Positions 1 to 9,882 of a DNA stretch of 64,000 bases are shown one piece after another. The notes beneath the pieces were generated by a model that searched no databases, was not told where the DNA came from, and saw nothing but the letters and a program-made list of their open reading frames with translations. The stretch lies in contig CM038467.1 of the NCBI GenBank assembly GCA_021464415.1, positions 47,677,715-47,741,714 of the forward strand. Direction: 5' to 3'. Each line of letters starts with the position of its first letter. The stretch's first letter is position 1. The stretch is from Lonicera japonica (lineage: Eukaryota; Streptophyta; Magnoliopsida; Dipsacales; Caprifoliaceae). Made by a program: the position numbers and the translations under genes.

Positions 1-420
1 CCATTTGCTTGGAGTTGGTTGATAATTCATATCGGGTGTCCCTACGGATATTCTAGATGCAAAGGGGTTCGTTCATAGTCGCCAGTACGTTTTACGAGAA
101 AACGGACAAAAAGGGGTCGTGTAAGAGGAAAGGCTACAGATAAGCCTTTCTTTACATGTTTGTCTGCGAAACCAGGATTCTATAGGGTTCGGGAACTATA
201 TTACGGTTTGGGAAGGTGTTAAGCACCCATTACGCCCTTTCGGTCTCTAGTGGTCTTATATGTTTATTCTATGTTGAAAAACAGAGAGATCTCCGGCGAT
301 AATAATCTTCTCCTTCTTCAGATATTTCCGAGAATTCGATTCCTGAGACTGTAATTCTGCTTTAAAACTGCTGTTTTTTGCTCTGCTGTTGGTGTCCTTC
401 AACCTTGGGTGCTGCTAGCC

Positions 421-428
421 TATTTATA
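421..428 (+). promoter_or_regulatory. TATA-like box in LTR-like repeat (first tail module)
   Basis: TATTTATA lies 17 bases before the palindrome array. The same box in the same context recurs at 1371-1378. Position and conservation between the two tail modules suggest the LTR promoter, so the palindromes would sit at or just after the transcription start. Confidence 0.4.
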
Positions 429-444
429 GTGGCAAAAAGGTGTA

Positions 445-702
445 TGTCGCGCGACATATTGTTGTATGTCGCGCGACAATCTTGACTGTCGCGCGACAAT
501 CTTGACTCTTGACTATCGCGCGACATTTACTTTAATGATGATGTGGTGGGGCGTTTGTCGCGCGACATTTTGGTGTATGTCGCGCGACAATCTTGACTGT
601 CGCGCGACATTTACTTTAATGATGATGTGGTGGGGTGTTTGTCGCGCGACATGTCCCTGGAAAAGGGGATTGTCGCGCGACATACTTGAATGTCGTGCGA
701 CA
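445..702. repeat. Array of ten TGTCGCGCGACA palindromes
   Basis: The perfect 12-bp palindrome TGTCGCGCGACA starts at 445, 467, 487, 556, 578, 598, 640 and 671. One-base variants start at 514 (TATCGCGCGACA) and 691 (TGTCGTGCGACA). Part of the array is an 84-bp tandem duplication, because the intervening TTTACTTTAATGATGATG stretch recurs at 526 and 610. Each unit holds a CGCGCG core, so it is dense in CpG inside AT-rich DNA. The variants are C/T or G/A changes, as expected from deamination of methylated CpG. Confidence 0.9.
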
Positions 703-1393
703 TTTCACTTTAAAAACATGTTTGTTTGGCCAACAAACCCTTCCGGGGCATTCCCGGGTGTTCGGGTGGGTCCCGGAGTTCAGAAACAACAGTTCTCGAA
801 GGTTGTTAGGGTTCTTGCGGGGGTTACGGATCGGGGTGTCTACACTATGAAAGAGATAGGATATACCGGGTCTTTAATTCCTAAGTAAGTTTTACCGGTT
901 CGGGTTTTGAAAACAGAATTTTATTCGGATAATAACGTACTTACTCTTCTGGTTTTATAAATGATTTTTATCATGGTCTTTTGTTTTGTAAACAATAGAC
1001 TATTTATCACTTGGCAATAAGTTTGTTCAAATAAAACGTGGATAGAACAACGGAAGTAAAACAAGTACACAGATATTTAATTTTAAATACTAGAAAGGAC
1101 TTTCTTTACCTTCCCGATGAGAATAATAATAAGAAAGAAAATATAATACGGTAGAGAGATCTCCGGCGATAATAATCTTTTCCTTCTTCAGATATTTTTG
1201 AGAATTCGGTTCCAAAAGCGGGACACATCGAGTGTCGAGAATAGATTCGATAATTCTTCATAAATAAGACGATAATAGAAAATGCTTAATGAAAGACTAG
1301 AAAATCATATTTAAAGCTTAGAATTCTTAGATCCCAAGTTGTTGTCCTTAACCCTTGGGGGATGAGGGCCTATTTATAGTGGTGGGACAGGTA

Positions 1394-1558
1394 TGTCGCG
1401 CGACACTTTCCCAAAAGGGGCATGTGTCGCACGACAAATGGCTAAAGTGATGTTTTTGACAGATTGTTGTGTCAGAGAGTGGATGGTCTGGTGTTAGAGG
1501 GGTTTGTCGTGAAACACAAAGGAGATTATCGCGCGACATACTGATTTGTCATGCAACA
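1394..1558. repeat. Second, decayed cluster of TGTCGCGCGACA palindromes
   Basis: A perfect copy lies at 1394-1405. Variants lie at 1425-1436 (TGTCGCACGACA), 1527-1538 (TATCGCGCGACA) and 1547-1558 (TGTCATGCAACA). They follow the TATTTATA box at 1371 in the second tail module, exactly as in the first module. Confidence 0.8.
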
Positions 1559-1911
1559 ATTTCCCTTAAAAATAGGTTTGTTTGGCCAACAAACCCTTTC
1601 GGGGCAGTTTCGGATGCTTGGGTGGGTCCCGGACACCAAAAACTGTAATTCTCGAAGGTCGTTAGAATTCTTGTGGGGTCACGGATTGAGGTGTCTACAG
1701 ACCCTCTCGACTCAAGCTCCTTGCTTGCAAGGAATTGAGGCGACTGGAAGAGACCGTGGTCCATGACTCCCGCAAGAACTCTAAGGAAGTGTCTGTATGC
1801 AAAAAAGTGTTCATGAATGCCTCCGGAGAAGACTTGTGTTTGGTTTTGCCTCCTGAGAGGGCTTTTGTTACCTCATTGCCTCTTTCGAGGACTTTTATTT
1901 GCACCACTTGC

Positions 1912-2342
1912 CTCAGATGGGAGGACTACCATTGCTACACTTTGCCTCTCTGGGAGGGCTTTGATCTTCTCGCCTCATGTGGGAGGACTACCATTGCTCC
2001 ACTTTGCCTCTTTGGGAGGGTTTTTTGATCTTCTCGCCTCATGTGGGAGAACTACCATTGCTCCACTTTGCCTCTCTAGGAGGGCTTTTGATCTTCTCAC
2101 CTCATGTGGGAGGACTACCATTGCTCCACTTTGCCTCTCTTTGAGGCTTTTGATCTTCTCACCTCATGTAAGAAGACTACCATTGCTCCACTTTGCCTCT
2201 CTAGGAGGGCTTTTGATCTTCTCGCCTCATGTGGGAGGACTACCATTGCTCCACTTTGCCTCTCTGGGAGGGCTTTTGATTTTCTCGCCTCATGTGGGAG
2301 GACTACCATTGCTCCACTTTGCCTCTCTGGGAGGGCTTTTTA
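1912..2342. repeat. 63-bp tandem repeat, seven units
   Basis: The phrase ACTACCATTGCTCCACTTTG recurs at 1925 (one-base variant), 1988, 2051, 2114, 2176, 2238 and 2301, a 62-63 bp period, joined by GCCTCTCTGGGAGGGCTTTT and TCTCGCCTCATGTGGGAGG. Because 63 is a multiple of three, overlapping frames stay open and give repetitive spurious ORFs. It lies in the interior of the outer element, upstream of the PMD gene. Confidence 0.9.
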
Positions 2343-2349
2343 ATCTGTA

Positions 2350-3240
2350 GAAAGAAAGAAACTTGCCTCTGGGAGGGCTTTTGTGAGAACTTTTGCCTCT
2401 GGCGAGGGCTTGTGTTGTGCTTTGGTGATTTTGGTTGTCTCTTTTAAACTGCTAGAGTGAGAGAGAAATTTTTTTACGAGAGTGAAAAGAGCTTATCGGG
2501 AGTTTAAACTTTATCTGGATGTCCTTTCCCCGTATTTTTTTTAAATTTTTACCCTTATGTGTTTCTCGAGTGGGGATACTTCTCTCAGAAAGCAGTTTTC
2601 AGATTTCTTCTGCTCTTCGCAAAGTGATGATTTGAGATTTTTCAAGCCATCTCTTCTGTATCGTGCTGAAAAGAAAATTTGCATGAAAGGTCAATCTCTA
2701 ATCTCTGGTCTCTTTAGCTCTCACTTTTGGTGGGCCCACATCGTTTTCTGTTTTTCGATGCCCTTATTTCTCCCTCTCTTTGGGAAAGACTTTTCTTGGC
2801 CTTCTCTGTTTTTGACCACGAGTCTTATTTATCCCTTTGTCGTGATCAGGAGCCTTACTCACCCAAAACGAAGCCCTGAGCCGGTTTTAGCCTAGCTGTC
2901 ACTTTTTGTGTGGCTCTCCCTGTCACTCTTCATTTCTGTTTCTCTCGCTTGCTTTGGGCGCTCATGCAGGTTCCTTCTCTTTTCTACTTTTTCAAATTTT
3001 CCTATTCCCGTCTTATTCTGATATTTTCTTGTTCTCATTGATGGTCTTGGTCCTTTTGGGAGATCAGAGATTACTTTAACCGTTTGTATTTTGCTTTCGC
3101 ATTTTCGAAGAGATGACTTGGAAGCATTTTTATCATGAGTGTGCGGTATTCAGAAAGTTTTTTTGAAAACTGTTTCTCTGAGGTATTCCTGCAGGAGACA
3201 AACTAAGACAAAGGTCAAAAAGTCAGGGGAGGGGACAAAA
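2350..3240. other. Interior of the outer element with no recognised gene
   Basis: T-rich sequence between the tandem repeat and the PMD promoter. The only long frame (2557-2895) has no recognisable domain and low-complexity composition. I see no coding feature to support here. Confidence 0.5.
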
Positions 3241-3305
3241 TGTTGCGCGACATCTCGGTGGATAGGTGTTTGTCGCGCGACAAACTGGCCCTTTGTCGTG
3301 CGACA
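3241..3305. repeat. Three palindromes just upstream of the PMD-gene TATA box
   Basis: TGTTGCGCGACA (3241), perfect TGTCGCGCGACA (3271) and TGTCGTGCGACA (3294), the last ending 11 bases before a TATATAAA box. The family therefore appears both after the LTR-like TATA boxes and directly before an internal promoter. Confidence 0.85.
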
Positions 3306-3316
3306 AACTCAACCAG

Positions 3317-3324
3317 TATATAAA
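3317..3324 (+). promoter_or_regulatory. TATA box of the PMD gene
   Basis: TATATAAA, followed about 30 bases later by a CT-rich leader (TTCTCTCCTTTCTCTTTCTC type) and then the ATG at 3462. This is the usual layout of a plant polymerase II promoter and 5' leader. Confidence 0.6.
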
Positions 3325-3461
3325 CCCTTGCTGAACTCATTCCACCTCATTCTCTCCTTTCTCTTTCTCTCTCTAGCTCTCTTTCTCTCTTCTCTCAAGC
3401 GCAGAAGCCCTGCCGCTTTCTCTACTTTTTTGACCCTCCTCTTCGTTTTATTCATACGCTG

Positions 3462-6022
3462 ATGGATCCTGCACAGCCTGATCGACTTGAGGGTGACCAG
3501 GAAGAGGTCACCTTTACTGATGCCCAGGGAGTTCTTCGGTGCAGCCCTCACCATGATGACTGGGCGGACCTCGACTGGTACGGCGAGGATGGGGTGGACC
3601 GCGGTCGGGCGGTGGACTACCAAGACGTTACCCCGGCTGCTCTAGTCCCGGATGTTCCTTGGCTCTTGATGGAGCCTGTTTCTCATAAGATCCGTCGACG
3701 GTCTCTGGTATGTCTTCTTTTCGTGTATTTATTTGTTTGATTATTTTTGTCGTTTCCTACATGTATTTAAACAATTCTTATGCATGTCTGCCTAGAAATA
3801 ACATCCGATTTAGTGAACACATACTTTTACTTGTGATACCCTTTAGGTTTAGAAAATTACATAATTTACCCTTGTAGCCCTATAACTCTCATAATCACAC
3901 CAAAGTACCCTCAGGTTTGGAAAATTACATAATTTTACCCTTATAACCCTATAACTCTCATAATTACACCAAAGTACCCTCGGGTTTTAGAAAAGTACAT
4001 AATTTACCCCTATAACCCTATAACTCTCATAATTACACTAAAGTACCCTCAGGTTTAGAAAATTACATAATTTACCCCTATAACCCTATTAGTCTCATAA
4101 TTACACCAAAGTACCCTCACGTTTTAGAAAACTACATAATTTACCCCTATAACCCTATAACTCTCAGAATTACACCAAAGTACCCTCAGGTTTGGAAAAT
4201 TACATAATTTACCCATAATTACACCAAAAGTACCCTCAGGTTTAAAAAATTACATAATTTACCCCTATAACCCTATAACTCTCATAATTACACCAAAGTA
4301 CCCTCAGGTTTTGGAAAATTACATAATTTACTCCTATAACCCTATAACTCTTATAATTACACCAAAGTACCCTCATGTTTTGGAAAATTACATAATTTAC
4401 CCTTATTACACCAAAGTACCCTCAGGTTCTATACTTATATTTATATATTCGTTATATTGTCTGCAGTGGGTCGGTCGAGGTTAGGGTTCTCCCAACACTA
4501 TTTCTTTAGAGTGGCGACAGGCACCGGCCCCTGTCCAGGAGTTGCTCCTTGCGACTCCATTTGGCCCTCTTTTCAACGCCCTCCCAGAGCGGGTATCTAG
4601 GACAGCTGTGTTGGTGTCGGCTCTGGCCTCTCACTGGTAAGACACCACTCACACCTTTCATTGGAGCTTGGGGGAGATGACGATGACTCCGCTGGAGTTA
4701 TTTGCTCTGACCGGGATTCCTTTAGGGGTCCCTATACAGATCGATGTCCCCTTGCGTCTGACGACAGAGGGCATTATTGGCGCACTTGGATGGTTCCCGG
4801 AGCGACAGAGTTCTGGTGATACGATCCCCGGGCGATTTTGGTTACACGTCTGGCCACAAAAAGAGCCCGACTAGTCGCTCAGGGGTGCCGATGACCCAGC
4901 AGAAGGCGCATCAGTATGCTCGATTGTTGCTGATATTTCTTTGTCTTCTTTCTCTTTTCAGAGTTGGTTCGTGGCTTATACCCGTCTGGGTCGTGCCCAG
5001 GTGGATCTCCTCGTTGAGAACGAGGATCAGTTTCCCCTTCTCCGCCGATTCATTGCGGGGAACTACAAGGCTTCTTATGTTTATCAAACCTGGGAGACTA
5101 GAGCTGTTGCCGTCCATGACCTGTTGGAGGAGCAGATAAGTATTTTAGTATTCTCTTTTTAAAATAATAGAAAAATAGAAATAACTTAATGAAGTTTATT
5201 CTCTTTTCAGATTGAGTGGGCCCCTTGGGGCGATCTGGGTCTTTATTTTGGATATGGCCGTGCTCTGACCGCCTCGAGGACCAGGCGGCTTATTAGGGAT
5301 GAGTACGGTCTTCACTTTTATTTGGGCGAGAGGGTCATTCGCCAGCACACACCGGCCCAGTAGCCTCGAGTTCCTTTGTTCCTGCCAGTTCTGATGAGGC
5401 GGACGGGTGAGATCGACCCAGTGGAGGTGTAGGCCCTGGTGGACGGACTTGGTTTCCAGACGTTAACTGAGGAGGGAGATTATGCTGCCTTCGCTGCCCG
5501 TTATTTGATGAGGGAGCGAAAGGGGACTCGAGGGCAAGTCTTCTACGAGAGGTACCGAGCGTTGGGAGGCGATCCCAACTACATATGAGGACAGACCCAT
5601 TTGTCCAGGACGGTCCCCGGCCATCTGCCACATGTCCCCAATCAAAAGGACAATATCCTAGATTCTGAAGATGAGGACCCTGAGGTGGAGGAAGGGGTAT
5701 TCCTGTTGTTGCCGAGGGCAGAGACGATAAACCCGAGGGAGGCGAGGGAGGTGGGGCAGCGGCGTTTCCAGAGCACCCGTCTCAGACGACGCCTATAGTA
5801 GAGCAGCGTGCTGAGGGTTTCGAGTTTCTTACCGGTCCGTCGGTATCTTTGGGGTTCATTTTTGATGCTGCTGAGACTGCTGAGAGAGGGGGAGCGGCTT
5901 TTTTTGAGCGGTCCTGGGAGCCCGAGGACTTCGGGGCCAATTATGAGCAGTTTGGGCGGACCCCTCCTGCTGCTATGGCCACTCCTTCTAGTGGGGTCCC
6001 GCTTCTAAGAGCGACGGTGTGA
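3462..6022 (+). pseudogene. Decayed plant mobile domain (PMD, aminotransferase-like) gene inside the outer retroelement
   Basis: PMD proteins (PF10536 family) occur in plants as host genes related to MAIN/MAIL and as transposon cargo; their biochemical role is poorly known. Exon 1 (3462-3707) encodes an acidic N-terminus and ends at a GT donor. The intron holds a minisatellite. The next exon carries the family hallmark LGEMTMTPLELFALTGIPLG (from about 4665), after PLFNALPE and SALASHW. Further blocks are TQQKAHQYARLLL (about 4890), SWFVAYTRLGRAQVDLL (4962) and EWAPWGDLGLYFGYGRALT (5214), and an acidic, Gly/Pro-rich tail ends at TGA 6020-6022, overlapping the right LTR start. Damage: stops at 4638, 5361, 5430 and 5586; frame changes near 4800 and 5697; the donor after 5135 reads CAG/ATAAGT, with A where the invariant G should be. 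Exon limits are by eye. The family call is fairly safe; function is not inferred. Confidence 0.65.
3837..4430. repeat. Minisatellite of about 69 bp, eight to nine units, in the PMD intron
   Basis: The phrase ACACCAAAGTACCCTCAGG recurs near 3897, 3966, 4036, 4104, 4173, 4224, 4290, 4359 and 4408, followed by AAATTACATAATTTACCCC and CTATAACCCTATAACTCTC. Two units are shortened by internal deletion (near 4215 and 4400). It fills most of the intron between the first two PMD exons. Confidence 0.9.
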
Positions 6023-7115
6023 GAATCCGCAAATGCGACCCCCGGGTCTCGTCCCCGTTCGTTGGGCGTCTGAAACGTCGGAAGGGATTCCGTCGTTCCA
6101 TTTGCTTGGAGTTGGTTGATAATGCATATCGGGTGTCCCTACGTCTATTCTAGATGCAATGGGGTTCGTTCAGAGTCGCCAGTACGTTTTACGAGAAAAC
6201 GGACAAAAAGTGTTGTGTAAGAGAAAAGGCTACGGATAAGCCTTTCTTTACACGTTTGTCTACGAAACCAGGATTCTATAGGGTTCGGGAACTATATTAC
6301 GGTTTGGGAAGGTGATAAGCACCCATTCCGCCCTTTCGGTCTCTAGTGGTCTTATATGTTTATTCTATGTTGAAAAACTTGGAAGCTTTTACTGACAGTC
6401 TACTACTTTTCAAATGAAAACCCTAATTTCTGGGGGAAAACGGGAAAGGGATAGAAACCTTTGTGTTCCGAGATCCGATGTTTTTATTATTGAAAGATGT
6501 AAATACAAATGACAACAACCTTTTATTTTGAAAGAGTATCCCGTATTATTTCCTCAGATAATGACGGTTTTCTCGTGTTGTGATAACTTTTGTAAAAGTT
6601 CGGATCTATATCGGGACTAATTTAATATGGAACTAGAACTCTTTGAGGAGAGTTATCAGACACGTCGCAGTCTATAGAGAAGACAGGATATGTTGATTTT
6701 AATTCCTAGATAAGTCTTATCAGTCCGGGTTTTGAAAACAGAATTTTATCCGGACAATAATCTACTTACTCTTCTGGTTTTGCAAATGGTTTTATCAGGG
6801 TCTTTTGTTTTGAAGACGGTAGACTATTTATAACTTGGCAATAAGTTTATTCAAATAAAATGTGGACAAAACAACAGAAATAAAACAAGCACACAAATAA
6901 CCTATTTTTCGGGCGCGTTAGGAATTCTAAAAGTTTACAATAAAACTAATATACAAATATCTTATTTAATTACTAGAAGAGACTTTCATTACCTTCCCGA
7001 CGAGAATAATAATAAGAAAGAGAATATCATACAGCAGAGAGATCTCCAGCAATAATAATCTTCAGAAATAAGACGATACTCGAGAATGCTTGTTGCTATT
7101 TTCTGCACTGCTTTG
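6018..7115 (+). repeat. Right LTR-like repeat of the PMD-carrying element, interrupted by the copia insertion
   Basis: Begins TGTGAGAATCCGC, overlapping the PMD stop codon. Bases 6099-6386 repeat 1-280, and 6690-7065 repeat about 860-1210. Bases 6387-6690 are present only here and show what the left copy lost. The sequence is cut at 7115 by the copia 5' LTR. The remaining tail should lie beyond the copia element but is not found after the gap. Confidence 0.55.
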
Positions 7116-8417
7116 TGTTAGAGTGATATACTAAAAGCCATGATTTTATTATTATTGGTATGTTATATAGACTCGGTTTTGCTATTTTAATGAGAATCTT
7201 TATGGGAAATGGTTACATGATATTATTTATTTAAATATTGTGCATGTGTGTGTCTTTTATTCCATATAGTAGATGATTTGGTGTGTAGAGTATAACTTAC
7301 ACACAGAGGATCATATCATCGGTTCTTGTGAAATATAAGTTTATTGGTTCACGATCTTAGATGGAATTGGACAACCATCGGTAGGATTGTAGCACAAGTT
7401 TTAGTAGTTTATCTTGACTACAGGAAATGGTGTAGTTTTAACTCGTTGTGCTAGTACACTTTATGTATATTGAACAGGACCAGTTTGGGTTAATTGTTTT
7501 TATACTGACTATATAAAGCAATTTAAAATCCCATGGTTATTATGATTACTTATGCTCTTAATCTTGAAATAATTAATAGACATATATATGTAGTGTTTGT
7601 TGTTTTGACTCATTAAAAGTGAGATTCATTTATGGATCAATAATCTTCGTGAATTGGATGGCGACACTATAATGTATGATGAATATTAATTATTGACGGA
7701 ATCCGCGTCCCGGTATAGGGATTGATGATAACCCCTTGAGAAGCTTATAAGTTTTGATCATGTCAAACCCTGCAGGTGGATTATGTTAATCCGACATGTC
7801 AAATAAGTTAAGTGGTAGGCTCAAGGATTAAGAAGTCATTTAAATATAATTGTCAGTAATTTAATTTAAATGACGGTTATCTGTAATCTTAACGTGGGGA
7901 GAATAATAAGTATTTAATAATAAGGAGCTCGAAATATAATTTTGAGATAAGGACGGAAGTGCAATTATAATTCTTTAGTGGTGTGAATTATAATTTATGG
8001 AAGGAATCAATTCTTAATCGAATTAGGATTTCAGTTTTCCATAGTAAGCCCAAACACTTATTTCTCCTTAGGGTCCCTATCGTAGCCTTTTAAATATGCT
8101 AGCCTTGCCTCTTCTCTCGACAACATAATTCTCACAAATTTAGGGTTTGTGCCGTAGAGAGTAGAGGAGGAGATCTTGGTGATACCGCAGCCCACACTCG
8201 GTACAGGATTGCACGGCGAAAGGAATACGATAGAAGATCTTGAGGTTCTATCGAGCTCGTGTTCTCGATTTGTCTCCACCAATCCCTGTTCGTGCTGAGA
8301 CGAGATCAAATCAGAGAGATCTCGAAGGTAAAATCCGATTCCACACTAGGGTTTTACATAAAAAAAAATTTGTTCGATTTATACGCAATATTAAACGATC
8401 CTGGAACTTAGTTTCCA
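7116..8417 (+). repeat. Copia 5' LTR
   Basis: Starts TGTTAGAGTG and ends about TTTCCA, five bases before the primer-binding site. The first 700 bases recur at 14037-14735, and a diverged inverted copy lies at 15061-16534. Confidence 0.85.
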
Positions 8418-8422
8418 TCGAT

Positions 8423-8434
8423 TGGTATCAGAGC
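8423..8434 (+). other. Copia primer-binding site (initiator Met tRNA)
   Basis: TGGTATCAGAGC is the standard complement of the 3' end of plant initiator tRNA-Met used by most plant copia elements. It lies just after the 5' LTR. Confidence 0.9.
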
Positions 8435-9882
8435 GATTGGTTTTTATTTAATAATGCGTACGGATTGAACTAACCATGTTGTCCAGTTTAAATCGATTCA
8501 TGCATATTGATAATGGGTAGAACGTAGAACTCGCTAACCCTTGTTTTGCAGTGTTCTTGTCCCGCTATTATGGTCACGTAATTCTGTTTTATGTGATTGG
8601 ATCCCACGATGGTTTTATTCGTGGTTACTTTAATGGGCGTGATGATTTGGTTTTATTCATGGTTGTAATCGTAAATTTAATTTAGATCAGTTATGTGAAC
8701 TCCTTAAACAGAGGCATAGGATCCATGTAATTAATTTCGATTTTGATTTAGATAGAATAGTTCATGTGTGAACTCCTTACGTGGAGGCATAGGACTTTGT
8801 ATCTAAAGACTGTTGTCTCTTTAACGAAGATGGGGGCAGAAAGTTGAAGAATGCGTTTTTACCACGGAGATCGGTTCAGACCAGCGAAGTGGCAACATTG
8901 GTCGTGGCAGTTTCCTAACGGACTGGGGAGAAGCTTAGACCATAATAGCAGGGATTTATTCTTTTCTTATTATTGAATGGTTTGATGCTTTGTGTGATTG
9001 TGTGTTTGGTAGTATATGTTTAATTATTAGGTTTCCTTATAATTTTGGACAACATGGATACATGACCACACCTAGATCACGTTTTGTTTAATACTTGTCA
9101 ATTAATAATTGGGTATATAAATATAAGTATTGTGCAATTGCAAAATTTAAGTTTTTTTAAAAAAAAGTGGTAAAATAATTTTATTGCACATATGTCTTAT
9201 GTTTCATACCCTTGTATTCTAGTTGACTAGAATTGAACATATTTTTTATAACCCTCAGATTATAATATTTTAAATACTAAGTGGGTGAGGGATTTTTTCA
9301 CATAAATATCCCACGGTCTCCATCATTGATTTGTAGATGAGATAGTTTATTCTACGTGTGAGTTATAGTGCTCACCTCCATATCGGAAAGAATATATTGT
9401 GAAATCATTGTACAAATTTCTTTGAAAGATAATTTAAATGATGTGATTTATTTTTCGTGTGGGTTTTAGTACCCACCTCCATATCGGAAAGAATAAATTA
9501 CAGAATCATTGGATTAAATTAAATGATGGTATACACTTAGATATAAATAATAGCATGCTCTCCAACTGAGTCTGTACTATTATTTATAGGACTGAATGAA
9601 GTCAGCTATTTGAATTTTATTTGACAATAAAGAATTGTCTAGATAGTATATGTTACTTGACAATAAAGGATTGTCTAGATAATAAAATTTAATAGGTTTG
9701 GACCTGTCTAAAAATAATGAATAATAGACGACCTCACTAACGAGGCATATTTTTCAAGGTTTAGGCTGTTGGCGAATACTTTTTAAAATGGTAGAGGGTA
9801 CCATAGTTAAATATAGTGTTAAAAGTTGTTATTGCCCGTTATAATTTGTATTATTATTATTATGTGATTCTCAGGATTTAAA
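8435..9882 (+). other. Copia untranslated leader
   Basis: About 1.45 kb between primer site and the gag ATG with no long frame. It contains short internal duplications: GTGAACTCCTTA..GAGGCATAGGA twice (8696, 8767), CACCTCCATATCGGAAAGAAT twice as part of a roughly 100-bp duplication (about 9374 and 9474), and TTGACAATAAAG..TTGTCTAGATA twice (9621 and 9657). Confidence 0.6.

Larger units (their letters stand above)
1..1699 (+). repeat. Left LTR-like repeat of a PMD-carrying retroelement (rearranged, 5' end outside window)
   Basis: Bases 1-280 match 6099-6386 almost base for base, and 860-1210 match about 6690-7065, so two direct long repeats flank a non-repeated interior. That is the layout of an LTR element. 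The right copy starts TGTGAGAATCCG at 6018, which implies about 80 bases of the left copy lie before the window. The copy ends GTGTCTACA at 1699. It is rearranged: the tail module (AGAGAGATCTCC, then a TATTTATA box, short palindromes, TTTGGCCAACAAACC, GTGTCTACA) occurs twice, at 281-844 and 1155-1699. A mid-repeat segment lies between them. I see no gag-pol in the interior, so the element would be non-autonomous. The LTR reading is an inference: no primer site or target duplication is visible. Confidence 0.6.

Noticed and set aside
445..702. CRISPR-like array (short palindromic repeats with spacers)
   Set aside because: Repeats are 12 bp, spacers irregular and partly duplicated, no cas genes, and the DNA is clearly plant.
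1817..2350. 177-codon ORF and its overlapping frames on both strands
   Set aside because: It is the 63-bp tandem repeat translated; the period is a multiple of three so frames stay open without selection.
5335..5645. Minus-strand ORFs of 98 and 60 codons
   Set aside because: They lie opposite the PMD exon and have no domain; shadows of GC-rich coding sequence.
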